In this document: positions 56,393 to 64,000 of the stretch, in pieces
Numbering within the stretch: position 1 is the stretch's first letter
Layout: the number at the start of each line of letters is the position of its first letter
From: Perca fluviatilis
Taxonomy: Eukaryota; Chordata; Actinopteri; Perciformes; Percidae
Reading direction: 5' to 3'
NCBI RefSeq assembly: GCF_010015445.1
Contig: NC_053118.1
Coordinates: forward strand, 16,591,937-16,655,936
DNA length: 64,000 nucleotides
The notes under the pieces: model-generated
Databases searched by the model: none
What the model saw: the letters and a program-made list of their open reading frames with translations, nothing else
Told to the model about the DNA's origin: nothing
Position numbers and translations under genes: made by a program

Positions 56393-57714
56393 TCTTGCAT
56401 AATTGCATCCTCTGGTTTGTCACTATGTGATGAAAACATACATGGATTGGAGGGTTTGGAGGCCTCGGAGGGATAAAGAGAAAGGAAGAAACGAGGGTGG
56501 TTGGTAGAAAATGAGAGAAGAGACAGAAAGAGATAATAAGAAATAATGAGACATAATGAGAGAAGAAGACACAGTAAGACAAGAGACAGAACAAAGAAAT
56601 GGCAAGTAATGAAGAGTGTGTGGTCAGAGCCACATGTCTTGGCACAAAGAGCAATTTCCTTATTCAAGAGTTATGCTTCCTGGGATATCTTCAGCTCTCT
56701 ATCAGTGAGGCAAGTCATCAGGGGCGTTAGTGTGCTCTCTTCTTTGAAGTACAGGGAGGGGCTGATGTTATTGAGACTATTAATTGAAAAAAACGGGGGA
56801 AAAAACACTGAGATTCATTAATCAGACATGGGCTGGTTGTTCCCTGAGGGACTGAGTTGGCTAGTCATCACTTTGTAAAGAGTTAAGTGGTTTTTTGACT
56901 TTATTGCGGTTGGCCTCTTACACTGTTATTTGTATTTACAGAAAAATACACCCAGTATTGACTGGGCTTGTTCAACACATTTTTCTGCTTACAGTCAAGT
57001 TACAACTTATTTCAACTGTTGCAAACGCTGTGCTCTTCAAAGAAAATAATAGAAGCCAGTTACATAGTTGGATAAGTCATATAGTCATTAATCAGATATT
57101 TCTGCTGATTATAATGTTTGTTTCGTTTGGGTTATCTGTGAAAAAAACATTTTAAACCCCACACATACACACACAGAAACAGGCTTGAAAATATTTCAGG
57201 CCTCACACACTCGATACCGCTGAGTCTGACAAAAGTTTCTTTTGGCTTTTACCACGTTTTGCTCCAAGTCTATATCAATTCTGCAAAGGAATTTGTTGAT
57301 GTTGAGAGCTGTGTATTTTGGTACAAGAGCCTTTTTATGTTTCTGGCTTTTGTGTCGCTGACATTAACTGGTTAGCTGTTGCGGCTTGTTCAATTACAGT
57401 TAAAAGAAACAACCAATGCCAACAGCACGCATTTGCTGTAAAATTAAAGTCTGTGACAAGAATAGTATTTATCGTTTAACTGACATTTAATAACATAAAA
57501 AGGGTGTGAAAGGCTGTAGCTGTGATGGACTTGCTGGGCAGGTAGTGTATAGTGGGTTTATCATATCCTTTTCACAAAAAAACCCCTGCCAAACGCAGCT
57601 GAAAGCAACGCTTGTGAAAGTGGTGAGAGGGAACCAAAACAGTAAAGTTGTGGGCCAGAAAACCCAAACAATGAGCCGCAATGTCCCGTAGAGCTTAAGA
57701 GAACTGCAGTGTTC

Positions 57715-58560
57715 ATCACTACAACTCGTACTTGGAAGGGATGCCTGTAACTGGTTCAGTAGCTATTTATCAGATCGACATCAGTGTTTGAAGGTAAAAA
57801 TCCCAAATCTGAATCCTGACTGTTACGAAGGGTGTGCCACAGGGATCCATTTTGGGACCTTGAATGAGATTTTCTATGCTGTGTCTAACTGTAAAGTCAC
57901 CTTTATGCCAATGATACTGTACACTACTGTGAAGATGTTACTGTGTTGATGATTCTGTCTAATCTGCCATTGAGAAATTACAAATTTCCTTTCATGCACT
58001 GCAATGTGCCCTTCACAATCTTAATTAGTTTTAATTAGTTCTCAATGAAAATAAAACAGTTCATGCTCTTTGTTTCAGATCCAGAGGTATGGATTATATT
58101 GATTTCCCTATCTCCACTTTGACTAGTTTTCATATTGAGAGGGTCACAGAATACAAATATCTTGGCATCTGGCTTAATGGGAAACTCACGTTTAAATATG
58201 AAATAAACATGCTTGTTTATAAACTACGACCAAAGCTTGACTTTTTGTACAGAAACAAACAGTTGATGTGTAGAAAGACGATTGATGAAGCAGTTCACCT
58301 CTCTGTTGTGGATAACGGGCATGTCATATATTAACATGCTGTTGCCACTCTGAGGCAGCTAGATTTCATTTACCATTCTGCCGTCAGGTTTATCACTGGA
58401 GATCTGCTCTGGCACCATGGCCCATACTTAACATGCAGTGATTGGTTGAGGCTCCGGGAACCTTGTGCCAGAACTGATTTAGAAAAACGTTGCTGTTAGT
58501 GCAGAAATCTCATGGAATAGTCTGCCATGTCAACTAAACACACAGCACATCTCTATAAGT
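57715..58560 (+). mobile_element. Rex1/L2-like LINE fragment, decayed
   Basis: Frames read CNWFSSYLSDRHQCLKVKIP, then a GVPQGSILGP-like segment (GCATGIHFGT, one frame off), LYANDTV in place of YADD, and IERVTEYKYLGIWLNGKLTF, KLRPKLDFLYRNKQLMCRKT, LDFIYHSAVRFITGDL. The order is that of the palm and thumb of jockey/CR1-L2-type reverse transcriptases, closest in my recollection to Rex1. Stops, frameshifts and Asp-to-Asn in the catalytic box show it is dead. Ends are approximate. Confidence 0.75.
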
Positions 58561-58643
58561 CTTTGTTACTTCATTTCTGTAATGTCATTTAACTGTTAAC
58601 AGGGTGTTGCTGTAAAAGAGAATGTGCCTAACAATTCATTTAA

Positions 58644-59030
58644 AGCTTTAGTGCGTAACTTTTTGATATTAATGAACATCTGATAAATTCAATCCATTGC
58701 CAAGTGAGTTGCTGCAAAGGTAATTAAGACTGTCAGCTCTACACAACTCTCTCTGTATTTCTCAGTATGGCTATGTTCAGAAGATTGTGTTGTCCGGTGA
58801 CTTTTCCGCGCAGAAGCTCGAGTGAAGATGATTACCTCTTCTGAAGAGTCCATCATGTTTTTTTAATCCTCCGTGTCCTCCTTGGCTACAAGCAACTGTG
58901 TGGGGGAAGAAGGGGGGGGGGCATCCACATGATACAGCCTTCTGTCATCAAGCACGCGCCGACAGTGTTTTTGGTTTTTGACATTACTTAGAATTCCTCA
59001 TGGGGGAGACAGAAACTATGCGCTATAGCT
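58644..59030. mobile_element. TTAA-type miniature element (AGCTTTAGTGCG termini)
   Basis: Inverted termini AGCTTTAGTGCGTA and ATGCGCTATAGCT, each bordered by TTAA (58640-58643, 59031-59034). It interrupts or abuts the 3' side of a LINE fragment. Confidence 0.75.
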
Positions 59031-59092
59031 TTAAATAAATAAATAAATGAATAGAAATATTAGGAGCTTACATGTATAGTAGTATATTGCAA

Positions 59093-59398
<306 letters not shown>

Positions 59399-60299
59399 GA
59401 ACAACCCTGTTACCCTGAAGGCTAATTGTTTACATGTGGTTTAGATTGCATTCTCTAATTAAGAATGTGATTCACACTCCTGGATTGAGGGTTGTCTCCA
59501 TAGTGGTAACCACACCCCAGAACAGCCGTGTTTTCTCTGCCGCTTAAAACCCATTTACAACACTGGAAGTACCATTCATTGCATAAAGAGCCCACATGTG
59601 TGTCTGTGACAAATCAGTCAACAGAAATTAAGTATATAAAATGTTTACCTAACCTCTGATCTGAACCACATTCATTTACTGTAGAGTGAATGTCACAGTT
59701 GGCCCAGTTACAGCAGTGGATGTGACTGTATTTACTGGGGAATAGGGCACAGACAAAGAACTTTCTTGGGAAAAGCAGCAAGGCATGCTACACGGTGTGG
59801 TGACAGCGAAAGTCACACACTGTGTGATGTGTCACTTTTGTTTGTATGATTTCACTTTTGTGAGGAAGTGAGTCAGATGATTTTACCGGTCACGGAAGGC
59901 TTGTATCATGTGGATGCGCCAACAATTTAGTTGTCTTAGAATTTTGTCTACGCACTATACTATAGCTTACCATTTCTGTGTGCTCTGGCGATTTCCTCAG
60001 CAGTCATGAACATTTGTGGTCTTGGTAATCAGTAGGGCTGACTCTAAAAAACTTAAAATGAGAAGTTTACTTGATCTAAAACATTTTAAAACACTGATAA
60101 GTACATTGTCAGCAAAATACTGGGATAGTGCTGAAAATTAAATCGAGGGTAACTAAAGTTAGATGTCATATTAATGCCTTTTCCACCGTGGTTTTTCTTG
60201 ATTGTAATTTGCTTCCTAAGAGCAGAGGGCCTGCAAAAAGGTGTTAGTAATATGTGTCTTAGCAGTTAGAAGTTCATCCAGAAGTTGTCTGGCTCAACA

Positions 60300-60875
60300 G
60301 AAGTACATTTCCAGGGTGGCTTTGCCCCTCACCTTCGACTCGCTGTGTGTTGCCGTTCTCAAAATCCCTTCACTACAGGAAACAACAACAAGCCACATGC
60401 TGAAAATGGCAGGTTTAGAAGAACATTTGGATCGTGCAACAAGGCCTGCTTGTTTCTTTCTGGCAATGTTTGTAATAAACAAAAAATATGTTTATGGCAT
60501 TTTCTTTGGGACCGATTGGCAGGGATTGCTATAGACAAAGTACACACAGCAATACACTGGTAAGAGCAAATTACATTTAACCATGTATCCAGCTAATTTA
60601 AATAGCTCATGTTACTGTTTTGTGTGAACAGTTAACTTCATTTCATATTTTATTTGACGTTTTGTGGGGTGTAAATGTTCCACCAAAATAAGTTACTTCC
60701 CTGAGACTATTTTGCAGAGCTACCATCACTGCGTCCGGATTTCAGCGCCGCCCAAGACAATTGTGATTTGTTTAAAGAAATGCAAACAACCCAGAGCATT
60801 TTATTCCCAGAATGTAGTAGTGGAGCCAGACCTTACACACAGCGCTGTGGAGTAAGGTCTGGCAATGTGAGACTA
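60300..60875. repeat. teleost miniature element, right part (…GGCAATGTGAGACTA)
   Basis: Ends GGTCTGGCAATGTGAGACTA preceded by CAGCGCTGTGGAG, a terminus I recognise from abundant teleost repeats. Inside are GTGTGTTGCCGTTCTCAAAA and AACAACCCAGAGCATTTTAT segments. No opposite terminus is seen at the left. Confidence 0.45.
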
Positions 60876-61605
60876 TGAAACTTAGATGGAAAAAAATGAA
60901 AAGGAAGCTAATGTTAGATTTAGAAAATTGTACGTGCAAAACAGCAGTGTTTACAAGGACAGAATTATCTGTTTAAAAATATTGCCTGATTCCTGCAAAA
61001 TAGATACCGTTTCATTTGTTAAAGCAACATTTGAGACACTTTTACTTCCAAGTACCTGAATAAATCCTATTTCAAACAGATACACTCAATAAACCTTAAT
61101 GTATTGATTAAAAGAAGACACAAGGGTAAAAGTCTTCAAAGTTATTTGAATCCCCATATTTAAGACTTGGCCCAGGCTGACGCACTCTACTGTACTAACC
61201 AATTGTGGAAAGACCCTCTCAGTGTGGTCAGAACAACACATTCACTTCCAGCCTTCCATCTGAAAACTCTTCTCTTTGTCTTTTCCCATGAAACACTCCT
61301 CCCACAGCATGATTTCCCCTTTTTACTCATTGTGATTGCTTTGAAAAACAAATAAAAGAAACCATACTACAACATGAACGTTTGTCACGAAACTCACAGA
61401 ATATTTGTTGATGCCGAAACTGTCTGGCCCGGGTGTGAACCGTATCACTGGATTTGGGTCACTTAGCAATGCTTGCTGGCTGGTGCATTAAATTAGTGAT
61501 TATACTGTCATTCTTGATTTTACTGTATTGTTGTACATTTTTGTACTGTTCATAAACTGCTTATGAGGGCCAGTATGGGCCCTGCTGGATCTTGGTCTGG
61601 TGTGT

Positions 61606-61745
61606 CCTAGTTCCTTGCAAACCCTGAGTCTCCTCTAGTAGTTGGTGACATATTAGGCAGTTGGAACCTATCCCAGCACACACTGGGCAAGAGACAGAGT
61701 ACACCCTGGAGATTGGCAGTCTATTACACAGACAGAAGAAAAGAT
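61606..61745. repeat. dispersed repeat fragment
   Basis: CCTATCCCAGCACACACTGG, CAAGAGACAGAGTACACCCT and GGAGATTGGCAGTCTATTAC follow the order of a widespread vertebrate repeat motif (cf. GGGTACACCCTGGACAGGT). Family not resolved. Confidence 0.35.
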
Positions 61746-62560
61746 ATAGGAGTTCTCTGACATTCTAGAGATAGAAAACAGCTGGTTATGTCTTTCAAAC
61801 TAAAAGCACATGTCCTGAAGAACTTCTTGCGTCAAGCAGAAACATCTAAACGTTCCTCAGAGAGCACCAGTGGATCAGTCCACCCTTTAAAGTAGTCTCA
61901 GCTGATTAAGTGCACATTGAGCAAAGCAAAGGTGGTCATGTGCTTGTAGTGGATCACTTTACATTTTTGTGCAATCTTCCCCGACCACAATTAAATCTGG
62001 GAAGATTTTTTCAGAGACGATCTTCGAACACACACTATTTCCTGAAAAAAAAAAAATCATGATGATGTTGGAATTCTCTACAACTCATTCTCTGACAACT
62101 CCATACCACCCACAATGCAACTGAATGGAGATAGTGCTTTTCAGGAATTCAAGAAAGCCTACTAGCAAGAACGCTGTCCATGTAGTACATGCTTACAATA
62201 CAACATTTTTTCAAGTGTGTGAAAGACAGACACCCTGTTGGTAGATCTGCTGTTCAACATCAAGCCTGAGCAAGAGAATGAGAACCCCCCAATAATCACC
62301 ATAAATTGATGCAGAAACATTCAACAAGTGTTTGATGCTCAAAATTTTTCAACCCCCCCTATGTCGAACCCAAAGTTACACCCTTGTAGACACACCTGCC
62401 GTTTGGAAACAAATGCAGACAATACCAAGGATCTTCTGCTAAAACTCAAACATTTGTCACAGATGTATGAACATACAGTATCTTCAATCTGGAGATGACT
62501 TAGAAACTTTGTCCCTACTATATGAAGGTTGTGCATTGTGCAATTAAGAGCACTGCAGAC

Positions 62561-63525
62561 TAGTGTTAATTTCGTCAGACGAGACGAGACTAAATAGGTT
62601 CGTCAACGACCTTTTTTTCCATGACTAAGACGAGACAATGACGAGACTGCGCCAATGTCCAAAAACGCTGACTAAGACTAAATTAACATGCATTATTGTT
62701 GACGAAAAAAGACGAGACTAAAATGTTTTGCATAAAATAAAAACTAAGATAAAATCTCTCTTCATTTTCGTCTACAATCGTCTCTACTTTTTCATCATGA
62801 GATAGAATATTCAGCTGTTACTGAGACCCGGTGCTACGGCGCACGACAGGTTGCCAACGACCGTTATCTACCGGACCGAATAGCCTGGCGCTTCTCTCTG
62901 ATGCTCCTAAACGGACGTTAGAGTCAACCGAAACATCGCTGCACGGGGCGCTAGTTAACACTACACTTGGCAGCAGGTAATGTTAGCCTACCGTTAGCTA
63001 GCAGTTGGATTTAACAGTTAAAATGCTGACAGCTAAACGGTGTAAAGGTTTGTCTCTATTTCCAACACGAGACGTACGACAGTCTGCAGCTGCCGTTGTC
63101 TGAAAAACAACACATATGTTGCGTTCACTTGAAATACGCCTCGCCAGTTTCGTGCTGCATTTATTTTATTGTAAAATATCCTTTCCCCATGCAGTGGTTG
63201 TTTTTGTCGTTTACTGGTGAAATAAGGAAGAGGCTCAATATTTATATAACTTTATAGCATTTATTTATTTTTATAACTATTTGACTGAAATGGTTATCAG
63301 AAATAATTTATTTAAAAAAAGACTAAAATGTTTTGACTAAAACTTGACTAAAATGGCGAGACTTTTAGTTGACTAAAACTTGACTAAGATACCTTGAGTT
63401 CTCTTTTGACTAAAACTAGACTAAAATGACGAGACTTTTAGTCGACTAAAACTTGACTAACAAAATTTTTTGGCACAAGACTAAGACTAAGACTAAATTA
63501 AAAATAGGTGACAAAATTAACACTA
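62561..63525. mobile_element. hAT-type element (TAGTGTTAATTT termini)
   Basis: Inverted termini TAGTGTTAATTTCGTC and GACAAAATTAACACTA with the perfect 8-bp duplication CTGCAGAC (62553-62560, 63526-63533). Both ends contain many copies of GACTAAAA/GACGAGAC-type subterminal motifs. The middle (62810-63240) is unrelated to the ends and non-coding. Confidence 0.88.
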
Positions 63526-64000
63526 CTGCAGACAGACCAGTGTACAAGATCCAACTAGAAACTAGAAACAAGTCAATACAAGTGTGAATATAATACAAGT
63601 GTCTAAAACAGATGGTCCTCAGCCAGAAAACGAACATTATAGGTCGATTGTGCAAGCAGGTCATAACGACCCATAATTGCGTTTCTTTTTTAGGCAGTCA
63701 CCTCTTGTGGCTGTAGTAATTGTTTTGCGAGAGCAAACGAGGTGACAGAGTATAGGAGCGCCAAATTCCGAATAACGAGGTAGGATGGGGTGGCAGATGG
63801 GTGAAACAAACACAGGCCTTTTACTCAGGAGACCGGGCTTCATGTCCTGATTGAAACCAAAGTCAACAGTCATTTTTTGAAACTTACAGAGTTTTACGGA
63901 CCTCATTCTGTAACGCAATGACGCTCGTTACGTCACATTACGTCCTATATTTAGTAGTTTTACATGACTCTTTTAAAGCCAAACCCTGATGATTTACTAA

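Noticed and set aside
60241..60563. Two overlapping plus-strand frames near 60.3 kb
   Set aside because: They fall in a dispersed teleost repeat; the two frames disagree and neither has a known domain.

Overview
This is nuclear DNA from a ray-finned fish, most likely a percomorph teleost. The three genes are spliced vertebrate genes with GT-AG introns. Dinucleotide (CA/TG) arrays are long and frequent, and the repeat set is teleost-like: L1-, RTE/Rex3- and Rex1-type LINE pieces, a tRNA-headed SINE, and many hAT- and TTAA-type miniature transposons. The species assignment is inference.

All three recognised host genes lie on the minus strand. (1) mtss1 (I-BAR protein MTSS1/MIM): only exons 1-3 are present (20011 down to 11824); the rest lies beyond the left edge, so 1-11823 is intron 3. 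(2) mal2 (MARVEL/tetraspan protein MAL2): complete, 4 coding exons (27992-22965), 175 aa. (3) colec10 (collectin-10/CL-L1): complete, 7 coding exons (55349-39273), 278 aa, with 24 uninterrupted Gly-X-Y triplets, a neck and a C-type lectin domain (CTLD). COLEC10 and MAL2 are also neighbours on human 8q24; mtss1 immediately beyond mal2 is a tighter arrangement than in human. The three genes are functionally independent (membrane curvature/actin, apical transcytosis, secreted pattern recognition).

The 11 kb between mal2 and colec10 is a transposon-rich accessory stretch. It holds an orphan, stop-containing CTLD exon (32225-32014, minus), a SINE with a perfect 15-bp target duplication, a minisatellite of about 73-bp units each built round an 18-bp palindrome, and a DNA transposon (35373-37509) into which an RTE/Rex3-like LINE has inserted. 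colec10 intron 2 carries an antisense, 5'-truncated L1-type insertion with a perfect 14-bp target duplication and the catalytic YADD box deleted. The 55.4-64 kb end, upstream of colec10, shows no recognisable host gene, only repeats.

The most notable protein observation is that the predicted Colec10 CTLD keeps its four structural cysteines but lacks the usual Ca2+/sugar-binding EPN/EPS and WND motifs; WND is replaced by WSH and an N-glycosylation sequon sits in the binding loop. No clearly new multi-gene system was found.
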